DNA of 64,000 nucleotides from Siphonodentalium dalli (GCA_032622095.1 CP136065.1:18526134-18590133), one strand, 5' to 3'; counted from the stretch's first letter, positions 45,126-56,451 are shown. Notes: generated by a model not told the origin, from the letters alone. Translations and numbers: made by a program.

Positions 45126-45546
45126 CTACGTTCATACGCTGGCAAGTTTGCACGATATGTTTTTGCGGGCATTTCGTCATAGAAAACCACATGCATGGTG
45201 CCAGAATATGAACGGAACCGTGCACATAACATGCATCTTTACCAAAGCGAAAGACATGAGAAGTAACATTTATTTAATTCCACTTGTAACAGTGCTATTG
45301 GAATTTGCCTTCAAATACCTGTATGATTTATTCTTGCGAGATATAATTGCATGATATTTACAGGCAAATTCCGGTAACATCGTTACTAATGGAACTACAG
45401 AGATTTTACTTCGCACGTAGTTAGCTGTGGTACAGATGCACTTTATGTGCTTGTTTCCGTTCATATTATGGCACCATATCGTTTTCTACGAAAAAAAGGC
45501 CTGCAAACCATACCGTGCAAACTTGCCAGTGTATGAACGTACCCTA
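45121..45546. mobile_element. foldback MITE, about 426 bp
   Basis: The left end ggctacgttcatacgctggc then aagtttgcacg is mirrored by the right end cgtgcaaacttgccagtgta then tgaacgtacccta. Homology continues inward (for example aacggaaccgtgcacataac against the right arm) to a centre of about 55 bp near 45310-45360. The two strands therefore give look-alike ORFs (LIPLVTVLLEFAFKY plus, VVPLVTMLPEFACKY minus). Confidence 0.75.
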
Positions 45547-46300
45547 AGGTCGGGAGCATAATAGCATTCTCGCTTGTATGTTTACATGTATCGAAATATG
45601 TCGATAAATACCTGAACTCTCTTTCTACGGCCATATATGTCCCAGAATGACGCATTCCCAACAATGAAATGGAATCATTTTCGAACCTATTTTATCTGAA
45701 CACTTTTTTGAACTTGTACTATATTTGTTCTTCTGAGTCTACCGTGCCTCTGTCCGCTTATATTTCCTGAACTTTCATCTAAATGAATATTATACCATTC
45801 CAGTGTTTACTTTTACAACTGATGGAGAATCTATTTTCTTAAAGAAATGCGTAACTGTCTTTGCATGGAGGGGTCATTACCAATTAATTTGGGTATCCAT
45901 CGTCGCCAACGTGCGAACTCGTGGGTTTGTGCTTCATCAGTTCTGAGCCATTAAAACGTTATTTCGACGGCGCTCTAAAAATTAGCCATAATTATTTGGT
46001 TTAAAGAATATCATCAAAGAAGATTCCCACGTGTTGTTTCCGCAACCCAATACTAGGAATAACTGCGGTGTATTGATGTGAAAAAGATATAATATTTTAT
46101 TCTCAACATATATACAATTGGCTTACATAATTAACACATGCTGTTTTGCATAATGTTACAGATAAACGATATGTAATTATCAAACAATGAAAGATAGCTG
46201 TGCATGCAATGATCTGAATTATTAATAAATATAAATAACTACATCTTCGTCTTTTTCTATAGTGTTTTGCCATTGGTTTCTAAAATACAAATCTGTTTAA
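45547..46300. other. no gene recognised
   Basis: Ordinary AT-rich sequence; short ORFs only. Confidence 0.4.
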
Positions 46301-46773
46301 AGGTACTCAATCCGAGCAGACGCTCCTAAATTACTATTTCTTTGGCTTCGGGGGTAAAACATATATATTTGATTCGAGTCGAGGAACCCTCTCATCAAAG
46401 CTCAGAGTGATGAGATATCGATTTTTGAAGTTTGTTATTTCTCGAGATGTGTAATAATAAGTAACCTAGAAACACGTCGTCAAAGGGAGGGTCTCGGACA
46501 AAATTGCGTATGAAGATGGATAACTCTAAAATCAAGTGGTAATACGGTCGAATTTCGTGATAATTTAGTGATAATACGGCCATATTTTGTTGAACAAAAT
46601 GTTGATAAATAACAAGTTTTGGGAAATTCGATACCATATATAGTTGACAGTGGTTAGCATTATTTTGTTGCAATAAATCGATTCTGATAGCTAAAGCGTA
46701 TTTTGAAGAAATGTTGTTGTTGTTGTTGTTGTTTCTTGAAGGTATGGGGACCGTCTGATCGGATTGAGTCCCT
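46301..46773 (+). mobile_element. TTAA-target MITE, family B copy 1
   Basis: Flanked by TTAA (46297-46300, 46774-46777). Ends aggtactcaatccgagcaga and tctgatcggattgagtccct form about 22-bp inverted repeats. Interior: ttgttgaacaaaatgttgat, then aaataacaagttttggg, and a (gtt)n run at 46712-46733. An open minus frame through it is an accident. Confidence 0.75.
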
Positions 46774-49311
46774 TTAAATGTGATAATTATACATTTGAGG
46801 CGGAACTGAACGTTGAGTGTGGGAAATTCGTCACGGCAACACGCGGCGACACAGAAACCGAGCAACGTCAATATAAGGTTACCACATTTAACGATATGTC
46901 CAACTCAAAATGCGTCTTCAGTTTAAAATTCAGTTATAAGGAATAATATCGGTATCATAATATAATCACACAGCTTAAATGCATCATACCCAATTTATAA
47001 TCGCTTCTCGACTTTGTAATTCGAAATGGTGCCTTTAAAGGTACTTGGTGGTTTGAATTTCCAAATTATGCTGATTTTTGTTACATCGCGGTCCGGTTGC
47101 AGGGATCAAAATAGATCGATAAATACGATAGGCATTCTTATGCCACAGCACGACTAATTCAAGTGATCGAATGCAGAAATTTGTTCCGCATTGAACAATA
47201 AAGAGCGTTCCGCGTTAGTCTATGGTAGAAATAAAGAGTGTTTGTTTCACTTCTGTGCGAACAATTTGAACAACTGGAAAATAACTGTGACATTGACAGA
47301 TAATATACAGAGCATATATATAAAGCCGGTGTATCCATATTTCTTGTTATTACATGATCCGACACTTATTCCATTCATTAAACCCATTCTATAATAATGA
47401 TATACAACGTTCAGTGTATAAAATGAACTAGTGCCAGGTGTACCCAAATGTATTATTGTTGCCCAAACGTGACCTATGACTTCCGGCTAGTCATCTGTTT
47501 ACAGTCCGTACGTTGCGTACGCTAAATCGATGTTTGTGACTATTGTTGAATTAGTTTGAAAAAAAAAATCATTAAATTTACGCCGTTATATAAATGCGTC
47601 AAAGGGTCTTATTTATATGGAATCATTTATTTACGCATAGTTACGTGAAACGTCATTTCCGGCCTTATAAAAGCCGCTTTTGGTTTCACGTCGCATTAAT
47701 TGATTAAATATGTTTATAGAGGTTTTGGATCAAAAGTAATAAATAGACTGTACAATTGGTAGCCAGTTTATAGCAAAATTTACAAAAATGGTCGTCTAAA
47801 TTAGGTAGGGACCGAGCCTTTACTGGACGAGTTTTGTAAATTTCGCTATAATCTGGGGACGAGTTTTAGATATGTTCTATATGTATGTAAATAATCCTGT
47901 CATCGTTTCGGCGTCTGGGGAGCTATGACCACTTCGATAAATGTATTTCTGAATATTATAATATATGATCTGAAAGAAACAAACATCTCAGAGTTGCACG
48001 TACACATAACAGACACATTTCGCATAATGAATTACTACTGATAAGAAATATGATTATCTAATAGTAGTCGAAATGTTTCGGACTGTCCAGAAACCTTTTC
48101 TCATAATTGTCGACTACCTAGTCAGTTTGTAAAAAAGAAAATCGTGCAGATCAAACGTGTTGTCACACACAGTAGGTGTGGGTAGATATAAGCTGCATGC
48201 ATTGTTGGGGTCTCCAAGTAATGTTGTCTGCTCACAATGCCTTCGTCTGAGGATAAAATTAATGCCAAGACCAGGCTCGTACAAGTGTGATATATAAATT
48301 TTAATAAATGTTGTTAAATGTCAGAATTCATGATTATTAGACAATAAACTTTAATTTAATTGAAAAGCCTGGTATGGTGATATGATTCTGTTCGTCGTGA
48401 TTAGTTTGAACTAAATGGTGTTATCAGATCATAGCTTAGTGCTTTTGGGCGCAATATTCTCTTTTCTCACGGCAACGAATCGATTGTTTGCCGCTAAGAG
48501 ATTGAAATTAAGGCCACATGGCGATTATAATTTAAGGACACAACTCAGAGTAAACTCCCGCATTGAGCCAGAGAAACGATATCTAAACGTGATATCTCAA
48601 ACAGACAGCTGAAAGAAAGAAAACAAATTCTAGTGACGTGGTGCTCTACTCGTAATTCTTATCAGTAGTAGTTCATTAAGCAAAAATAGAGACCTTTCGC
48701 ATCCTCACGTTTACGATTACGAATACGGATAGCTATTCGTAGTCGTAAGTCTATCCGTATGGCCAAAAAGTCCTTTCGCAAAACGATTACGCGTAAGAGT
48801 TTTGACGAACACGTACGATCATTATTTCGTACCACCTTTTCAACCCAAAGCGTGTGTTTGGTATACAGTCCCTTAATACTTCACTTATCGTCTCATATGC
48901 AACAATGCGATAATCATGACATGTTAATTTTGTCAATAATTCGACCAGTCACATTGTACGACCCGGGATTCTCGTGATATATTGTGGCAATACAGGTATA
49001 TCCGCGAGCCAGATCATATGTGGTGGACATTCAGTTCGTTGTTAGCATGGATGACCAGATAGACGTTATGCTGATGGGGAAGATGGGTTCCTGAATTTGG
49101 ACCTCACATCAACTACGACGCCATCGTTCAAGCCCCTTCAAGTTCGCGATTTGATTTCAATGCGATTTCGGCTTCACCTTTTTGGGTTTAGGAAATCCGA
49201 CATAAGGTTGGTGAGCTCGCTGATGTGCATCACTTCTGATTTGTTACTACCAAATCGAAACAAAGTCGACATGGTAGAAGCGATGTGATTCAAGTTGCTT
49301 TTTTGTCAGAT

Positions 49312-49507
49312 ATTTGACAAACCGGCAAAATTTCGTTGAACAAAATGTTGATAAATAACAGGTTTTGGGCAATTTTATGATATAGTTGACTGTGGTTAGC
49401 ATTAATTTTGAGCAATTACTCGATTCTGATAACAGAAGCGGCATTTCAAAAAAAAATTGTTGTTGGAATCTGATGATATGGGGACATCTAATCGGATTGA
49501 GTACCTT
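49312..49507 (+). mobile_element. TTAA-target MITE family B, right-half copy
   Basis: Matches 46570-46773 (ttgaacaaaatgttgataaa, then gactgtggttagcatta) and ends tcggattgagtacct followed by TTAA at 49508-49511. The left half is missing. Lies inside the 48689-50446 transposon. Confidence 0.65.
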
Positions 49508-49699
49508 TAAATGCCGCATTTGTGCGTGTTTTTTAAATTAAAAATAAATGCAAAGAACAAACCTGACAGAGACTGCTGATCTATATGGTGATGTCGGTGG
49601 GTGTGCCAAATATTCTTTTAGTTACGGTTCAGGAACAGAAATCACTACTTACCAGTTGAATCGGGATCTAGGGTAGGTTCAGATTACTTAGATAGAAAG

Positions 49700-49917
49700 A
49701 GTACTTTATGTAACTTAGTACTCGGTTATGAATTCCATGTAATTTTAAATTGCCCTGCATTACAGACTCTACGAGAGAGATATATAAAACCCAACTTCTA
49801 CCGAAAACCGAATATTATTAAATTGAATGAACTATTCAATTCGGGAAAGGGGAAGAGAACACAAAATCTTTCACTATTCATTAATAGGGTTATGCCATTC
49901 TTTAGGCTCTCCTGATG
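49700..49917 (+). mobile_element. LINE C-terminal remnant
   Basis: Plus frame: LGYEFHVILNCPALQTLRER, then YIKPNFYRKPNIIKLNELFN, then SGKGKRTQNLSLFINRVMPF and a stop. E.H.il.CP.....R..Y is the end of non-LTR ORF2 proteins with the degenerate HC-type knuckle. Nested in the TA transposon. Confidence 0.65.
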
Positions 49918-50468
49918 CATTCTATAACTGCACACGTTAGGACACCACCATGGGTTGTTGAATTAAATAATTGTTGAATTTCACTATATATTGTGTACTA
50001 TCTTGCCCATAATAATCACTCAAAACTCCTCACGCATCGCACACTATATACTGTATTTTTGGCGACTGGTTTCATAGTGCACTCCTCTTACTGTAACGTT
50101 TTGTGTCGCAACCAGGCTATCCGTTGTGAATAGCGATCTTATTTCGCGGGAAGCTCGTGATTCACGACGACGAGTACAGTGATTGACAATCTAAACAGCA
50201 TATTGAGGTCGTAGCTCAATACAGCTGTATGGTTTACATGATATACATATACAGTCTCGAACGGAGCAAAGTGATATATTGCAGAAACTAAATTTCAGGT
50301 GTTATTTGAGCTTATTAGAAACCATGAAATCGTAAACGTTATTACGGATAGTAAAATACGAGAACGATTAGAAAGTACACAAAGGTTGGTGACGTAGTAC
50401 CCTATCCGTATCCGTAATCGTAAACGTGAGTTTTGCGAAAGGTCTCTAATGATCTATTACTCACGTGA

Positions 50469-50834
50469 TTAATATGGCGATTTCTTGTTGTCTGACCTCT
50501 TTCGTCTGGCAACCGCAACTCTCATAGAGATTCCGTCATAGAGCGGGCAGTATTTGATAGTATGGCCGTTGTCTCCCGTGGCGCCACACATCGGACATTT
50601 GTATTTGCGTAGAGTAGGACATGACGTCACTCCAGTGTTGCACTTGAGAACATGACTGTTGTAGACATGAGCTGGCTTCTTGCTATTTTTGCAGAACACG
50701 CACACTTGTGTTTTATTTTTTCGAGAGTTATTTCTCTTGTATGATGGGAGAACAAGACCTGGCCTTCCTTTCTGTGGGTTCCGTTGTTCGGAATTAGCAT
50801 CCACGCCGTTATAAAATAGAATTGTGCTGGTCAT
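50469..50834 (-). CDS. nanos: nanos-type RNA-binding zinc-finger protein
   Basis: Nanos proteins repress target mRNAs with Pumilio and CCR4-NOT and act in germ-cell fate. The 121-codon frame carries the complete tandem CCHC module: C45-x2-C48-x12-H61-x10-C72 and C80-x2-C83-x7-H91-x4-C96, with VYNSHVLKC, CPTLRKYKCPMCGATGDN and GHTIKYCPL. This pattern is unique to Nanos. The short basic N-terminal part has no clear NOT1-binding motif, and the protein is at the short end for the family, so an upstream exon may be missing. ATG at 50834 is preceded by an in-frame TAA two codons before. A 60-codon ORF ends 65 nt upstream. The stop codon is 22 bp from the end of a TA transposon, so the 3' UTR would be transposon-derived. 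No decay in the domain. Confidence 0.85.
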   Translation of the reverse strand: MTSTILFYNGVDANSEQRNPQKGRPGLVLPSYKRNNSRKNKTQVCVFCKNSKKPAHVYNSHVLKCNTGVTSCPTLRKYKCPMCGATGDNGHTIKYCPLYDGISMRVAVARRKRSDNKKSPY

Positions 50835-50899
50835 ATATTATGCCCCCGGAGTTGAGTTGTATATGAATCGTAGTTATCAAAATCAACTTCTAATCCATT

Positions 50900-51082
50900 T
50901 TATCTAAACTCGTCGTTGGCGTTTTCTCGAATAGAATCTAAGTAGAATGACGTCATCGGTCTAATGCCGCGTTCCTTCGCCTCCTTATCGTAATCTCCAA
51001 GCTTGGAAAACTTAAATCCTAAATCAACAAATACTCCTAACGTGTATCGTCTGAAAAGTATGTCTTCAGCGATTTGATCCAT
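50900..51082 (-). CDS. small ORF upstream of nanos (possible first exon or uORF)
   Basis: 60 codons: MDQIAEDILFRRYTLGVFVD, LGFKFSKLGDYDKEAKERGI, RPMTSFYLDSIRENANDEFR, stop at 50900. It has normal composition, runs in the same direction as nanos, and ends 65 nt before the nanos ATG in a different frame. It could be an exon of nanos joined by splicing, an upstream ORF, or a frameshifted N-terminus. I recognise no domain. Confidence 0.45.
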   Translation of the reverse strand: MDQIAEDILFRRYTLGVFVDLGFKFSKLGDYDKEAKERGIRPMTSFYLDSIRENANDEFR

Positions 51083-52084
51083 GATACATTTCTTGTAGAA
51101 TATGTTAGTCTTTTTAAATTTTTAATTTTTAGCCCCTCTTGTTTTTGATAGCTCTAGTTGGTATTGCAACATAGGATTGAGTGACTGGGATAGAGTTGAG
51201 TCCCTTTATACCGATGGCTGATTAGAGAGTCATCGCCATGTGATGTTGTTTTTGGATTTCAAGGAGCCGTGACATTATCACAAGCTGCGGATCCCGGAAG
51301 CGAGTAAGGTTATAGTGTCAGTGAACTCTGGCCGAGAGTTGAGTAAAATTGTGTTGTTATTTCGGCCAATTTGGCCGGTTACTTCATGTGACTTTTTCAT
51401 CTGACGTGTGTGTCGGATAATTGATCTGGAGGATTTATGTAAATGTTAGCCCAAACTACATTTCCAAGTAACGATGGTTTTGTTGTTTATTTTGAGGAAT
51501 AATACCGCGTCAGATGAATTCAGCCCAAATATGTTAACAGTTGTCGTGTCAAACATTCGGCAGTAGGTTAGCGTTATTTAGTATTTGTGGATGTCCTTTA
51601 ACATGGGGAAAATAGACTACTGCGCTTGAACGAGCATGTGAATTTGTCGTTTTTAATGTACAGCAACTTGATAATCAATAACAGAGGCATTCTCTGTCAA
51701 ATATGGTCGCTCTATTTACGGTATTAATTGCGGAACTTTCTAAAGTAAACTACGCGTAAACGGATACATACGGTAAATTCTAGAATGTGCCGGAATCGGC
51801 CTAATCGCCCCAGGGCCAACTCGCCCAGTCGACGTGTGTCAATTCGGTACCTACTATAACATGTACCCGAGTCCGATACGGAATAAAAGATGTATACGGG
51901 TGTTATATAGCGTTTGGTCCGTTGTTTCTCAATGAATATTATTGAAATTTGGTGTATATGTCCGGGCTGGGACATGGAATACAACAACGTTTGAATTGTT
52001 TTTAAATTTACAAATTTGTTGATTTTATTCAATTTGTTTTCGTTCTGAAAACACACTATAAAGTGTATATAATATAATAACGAA
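51083..52084. other. no gene recognised; upstream region of nanos
   Basis: Holds the presumed promoter of nanos but no motif I can defend. A 124-codon minus frame (51724-52098) has biased composition and no recognised domain. Confidence 0.4.
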
Positions 52085-52376
52085 TACGAGACATACATAA
52101 TTTATAAACTGTTAACAAAAGATATCAAATTCAATACATGACAAAGATGACTCAGTGGAGTTTATAATGTGAACATAAAAACATTGAGGTAAGCATCTTT
52201 TTAAGGAATGCAACTTTATTTAATGATAATAAACACATAAATTAAAATAACAAACATGAGACATACATGATTTATAAACTGTTAACAAAAGATATCAAAC
52301 TCAATACATGACAAAGATGACTCAGTGAAGTTTATAAAGTGAACATAAAAATATTAAGGTAAGAATCTTTTTAAGC
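52085..52376 (+). repeat. tandem duplication, about 122 bp with 168-bp spacing
   Basis: gagacatacataatttataa, actgttaacaaaagatatca, then gacaaagatgactcagtg and gtttataa-gtgaacataaa occurs at 52089-52206 and 52258-52376 with about 93% identity. Confidence 0.8.
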
Positions 52377-53820
52377 ATTACTAAACCGTTTAGCACAGAC
52401 CACAGTCCACTTCACTCATCCGATCATCACCAAACTTCATATTTATCTTGATATTGATCTATCAGATGAGAGCTATCAAATATTTTTTTAATTTCATAGG
52501 AAAAAATGGTCGCCAGCGGCCATATTGCATTTACGTTATATTTTATCGCGTCATGTCGATATCTAGTATTACTTAGAAATTTCACCTTTCCAGATTAATA
52601 ATTGCTCCATTGACTGTAACAGATGAAATTATTCCCCTCTTCGGATAGAGTGTCACTGAAACTTTATTTTGTCAGACTGTCTGTATAATCACTGATTATA
52701 TATGGCAATAATCTGTAATAAGATGTAGCACTATTTTATTTTATATTTACATGCAGTGCTGTTTTTATACATCAATTCTAATCCCCCTAGATCATCATGT
52801 GATCGATCATACATCGCGCGAGGACCTGGTTAAATTAAGGGGGGTTTTATGGATCACTTCTGTCCTCAAGCTAGATTATACTTATGACATTTAATGGCAT
52901 GTTCCTAACGTGGAGGGTTAGATATGCTTGAGAAACCACCACTCTTTAATTCACACCAAGTTCTCAGCTGTCATGTTCGGATATTAGAACCCATAGCCAT
53001 GATATATGGTTTATTTTGTGTATACTAGTAATATAGTTATTTTCAGTACCTTTATATACCAGTACTGTGTATAACAATGCATATAAATTAATCCATGTAT
53101 ACATGTATATTGATTCAACGGATTCAGTGGTTTTGTCCACCAGTCTATCAAATTTGCGGAGAAAACATGGCCACAAGCAGTACACCCTGCTAAATTTCGA
53201 ATTTGAATCAATTGGCGCACCCTGCAGCCAGCTTTTATTGGAGAACTTTTTCTTATGTGGATATTTTGGGTCACCGCTAGATGTGAGCCATATTTTGTTC
53301 TCAAACTGTCCTTGTGAAGACATCACTGCCAGCGGTGATCTTCAATTTTACTATTTGTATGGCTAAATAATTTGGTTGATCCTACAGACGACACCCCTTG
53401 TCCGATCGTCATCAGATTCCACAATTATCTTCTGGATAACCAGGGTGAGAGTAATCTAATTTTCCCGAATTTCGTTAAAAAACATTACCACAGGCAGCAA
53501 TTTGGTATCTTACTCTTTGATCCTCTTTTGCATGACTGAATTGTTTAGCAACTGTACAGACATATCCCTCATCTGGTTTTTATATACATGTATATCTCTT
53601 CATGCGGATAGCCAGTATTACGTAGGTACTCCAACTTTCTGCATTCCTGTCATCATTTGAAATATAAATATTTACCTGATACATGCACCCTTCAAAATTT
53701 GTTTCGTCGTATCTATTTTAATGACCCGTATGGTAATATTGATACAGATATATTTGTCAAACATTTCTTTGTACAATATACAGGTATTTAGTTTGTAACT
53801 AAATCTAGAAATATATAATA
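52377..53820. other. no gene recognised
   Basis: Overlapping ORFs of about 100 codons on both strands at 52964-53366 show no domain and are probably chance. Confidence 0.4.
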
Positions 53821-53883
53821 GTAGCTCGTGGACCCCACTTCGTCCGGGATGTTCCCCTCTGATTTTCGGAGAAATGCGCGATT

Positions 53884-54275
53884 TAACCTTGAATTGACTA
53901 TTTTAAAGGTGAAGGTCATGTCGGGGTCACGATTTGACCCGTCCAAAACACTCCCCGGACAAAAGTCACGACAAAAGTACCCGTCGAAATCCGCCCGGCT
54001 TTATACCCGATTTGGCCTTGAATTGACAATTTTGAATGTCAAGATCAGGTCATGGTCATGATTTGACCCACCCGAAACACTCCTGGGACAAAAGTAACAG
54101 TAGGTATCAAATTTCGTTGAAATACTTCCGTTTTACCAGATTTGACCTTGAATTGATCTTTTTGAATGTCAAAGTCAGGTCGGGATCAAGATTTGACCCG
54201 TCCAAAATACTCCCTGGAAATAATTACCCCTAGGTATCAAATTTCGTCAAATCTGTCCGGCAGTTTTCCCGGCCA
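53884..54275 (+). repeat. tandem module, three units of about 129 bp
   Basis: Each unit has ttgaccttgaattga, then gtca-g-tcaggtcggggtca, then gatttgacccgtccaaaa, then actccc-gga. A related start, actcgacttcgttcgggct, is at 54336. It resembles decayed transposon sequence; non-coding. Confidence 0.65.
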
Positions 54276-54751
54276 TAGCTAACAGACAAACAGACAGACA
54301 AATGTCCAAAATATATATTAAACTAGCTGATGTACTCGACTTCGTTCGGGCTAGTTAGGGATTTTTTTTGTGATCGCCTCCATCTGGACAGTACCCAGTA
54401 TATACAGCGTCTGGCCAAACTATTGTTCAATTGGTCCAGAAACATGCCTATATCAGCACGTTCGAGAACATGGTCCCACGTGAAATTGGACCCGTCCATA
54501 TTGCTCCCGGGATCGAAGTAGTCCTACACACAAATTTTTAGTCGGATCGGTCAAGGTCCAGAAACATGCCTATGAGCGAGGTCAAGTTGACACGTTAAAT
54601 ACCAAATTCGAGCAGTGTTAGAGTCTATAACACATACACACATGCATTCACGCATACACACATACATACATACATACAGACAGGTGTTTCAAAATGTATA
54701 ATCGATAGCTACAACAATTCTATGGTAGATAGTTCACGGCCGACCTGATGC

Positions 54752-55003
54752 ATGCATCTTAGTTTTCTTGTAGCGTCTTTATGTAGCGCTTTGATAGCGA
54801 TCTACGGTGAATGGTACGGCGAGAGGGTCAATAGTGATGTGGGTGTATGGCCCTGGCAGAGGAGTTATCCACCCTTTTGTAAATCGACTAACGTGCAGTT
54901 ACTGATTCGGAATTTTACATATACTAGTCTACATATACGTGTCTTCCAACTGGGGGAGTACGATAAGCGAATTACCTTGTATACTCAAATCATAACAAGA
55001 TAG
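54752..55003 (+). CDS. small secreted protein candidate
   Basis: ATG at 54752 opens MHLSFLVASLCSALIA, a textbook signal peptide with a likely cleavage after ALIA. The mature part (IYGEWYGERVNSDVGVWPWQ, RSYPPFCKSTNVQLLIRNFT, ...HIRVFQLGEYDKR...) has one Cys and one N-glycosylation sequon (NFT). The stop is at 55001-55003. No family recognised. It lies in a repeat-rich region, so it may be chance, a first exon or a real short gene. Confidence 0.35.
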   Translation: MHLSFLVASLCSALIAIYGEWYGERVNSDVGVWPWQRSYPPFCKSTNVQLLIRNFTYTSLHIRVFQLGEYDKRITLYTQIITR

Positions 55004-55599
55004 AAGGAATCTTAAATAATAAGTCCCGCCATCACGAAACACAAACATATATAATTACACCTCACACTCTGGACTCTCTTATCGTCTCCCTAAATTCTGA
55101 CATTATCTTCTGTCCCGCTGTCTCGCCTCCACCTCATATTTCTTTTCTATGGATCTTTTTTATGCCTCTATTATTTACCCCTACTTGACTTGCAGTCACG
55201 TAGGGCCGCGCCATTGTCAAGGAGAGGGCTTCAAATAAGCCTATGGCTTGTTGTCAAATCCCATTTTTCTTCTAAATTTGTATCTATTGTAATTATTTAT
55301 CTGAATGTCCATAGAGGGAAAAATAAATACTATTTAAACTAAACACAAACATTCATCCGAACATTTTCGCACATGCACACAAGATCAGCATAAATTCCCA
55401 CGCGTATGCCTATAATTTTGTATATATGTTTTCCTTTTTGTCCTTGCTCATATATATTTCTGTGCAAATGGTCACAGATACAATTTCGGATAAACTGAAT
55501 TATGCTTTTCCACTAATAGGTAGATCCGTCCTGTGTCAACATTCGAAACCATGTTTCTCGACTCTCGGTGAAAGGGATTACTTTTTAGTCCTTTCATGA

Positions 55600-55890
55600 A
55601 GGGAGTTTCCTGAAATTTTGCGACAAAGTGATAAAAATTTATAATAATTTTAAAAAAGGCAAAAAATGATAAACAATGATAAAATTTATAAAGAATATAA
55701 GAACAAAATGATAAAATATATTGTTATAAAATGTAAGAAAAAATGATAAAAATTGTTAAAGAATGTAAGAAAAATTTATAAAAAAAATTGTTAGGCCAAT
55801 GCGTTCGTCCTCTTATATATGCGAGGCGACTTATGGCCGTCTTACATGTATAAGAGAATGCTATGTCGCAGGGTTTTTAAGGTTGCGCCA
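55600..55890 (+). mobile_element. palindromic repeat, copy 2
   Basis: The AT-rich lead (gttaaagaatgtaagaaaaa) and the core ttaggccaatgcgttcgtcc, tcttatatatgcgaggcgac match copy 1 (855-1060) in reverse. The hairpin arms are more diverged (cttacatgtataagagaatg). Confidence 0.6.
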
Positions 55891-55914
55891 GCCCAGCTGC
55901 CGCCATGAAATGGT

Positions 55915-56010
55915 TAAGGATCTCCCCGTAGCCCATGTGGTTATGTCGTGAATACCATCATCGCGGTCTGGGTAGGGGAGGTTGGCGCGGGTTCGAACCC
56001 TGACATGCAC
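55915..56010 (+). ncRNA. tRNA-derived SINE head (box A and box B)
   Basis: Box A-like tagcccatgtggtta at 55928-55942 and box B ggttcgaaccc at 55989-55999, about 50 bp apart, as in the internal RNA polymerase III promoter of tRNA-derived SINEs. It lacks a foldable acceptor stem, so it is not a functional tRNA. Confidence 0.5.
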
Positions 56011-56451
56011 AAAGATCACTTTATGGAAGTGAATATTTTACATACAACAGTAACAACTGAGCCAATGTATCCATGCAATGTTAAGGCATGCGTTAATATT
56101 CATGGCAATTACTGGCCTATACAACATCCCTTTTAAAGTTTTGTCCCATGATATTCAACCCCAAAGTCATAATCTTGATTATACGTGTATACGGTTATGA
56201 AAATAGAACAAGTATCCGACCACATGCATTTGCAACCAGCCCACATTATTCACGCCCATCGGGTGTATACTGGTGGGGAAATTTTAGATCGCCGTGTGTC
56301 GCCGAATGCGCCGTGGAGCTTTTATAAATAGATAATTGGTTTTTCCTTTTTCCGGTTGTGACAATTCGCAATATGTCCCTGTTTGCGGAGATCTATTCGC
56401 GGATGTCGCCTAAAATGGTCGAAATATGTTGGTTTTAATGAGGGAACGGGT

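Larger units (their letters stand above)
48689..50446 (+). mobile_element. TA-target DNA transposon (non-autonomous), 1.76 kb, long TIRs
   Basis: Left TIR 48689-48732 (gagacctttcgcatcctcac, then gtttacgattacgaatacgg, then atag) and right TIR 50402-50446 (reverse complement gagacctttcgcaaaactca, cgtttacgattacgg...) with TA on both sides (48687-48688, 50447-50448). The interior carries a family-B TTAA MITE remnant and a plus-strand LINE piece but no transposase I can see. Its right end lies next to the nanos stop codon. Confidence 0.75.

Noticed and set aside
44503-45232. Minus-strand hydrophobic repeat proteins (LPVPYYYPPSCALLL type) of 121-240 codons
   Set aside because: A 25-bp repeat read in all three frames yields the same cyclic peptide; this is a translation of the minisatellite, not a membrane protein.
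46395-46871. 158-codon minus ORF with an Asn run
   Set aside because: Runs across family-B MITE sequence; the Asn run is the (gtt)n microsatellite.
51724-52098. 124-codon minus ORF as a gene
   Set aside because: Aromatic- and Ile-rich composition typical of AT-rich chance ORFs; its start lies in the tandem-duplicated segment at 52085.
52964-53366. Overlapping 97-120 codon ORFs on both strands
   Set aside because: Mutually exclusive frames, no recognised motif, no splice context that favours one.
55980-56000. Functional tRNA gene
   Set aside because: Box B is good, but no cloverleaf with an acceptor stem can be drawn around it; a SINE head is the better reading.
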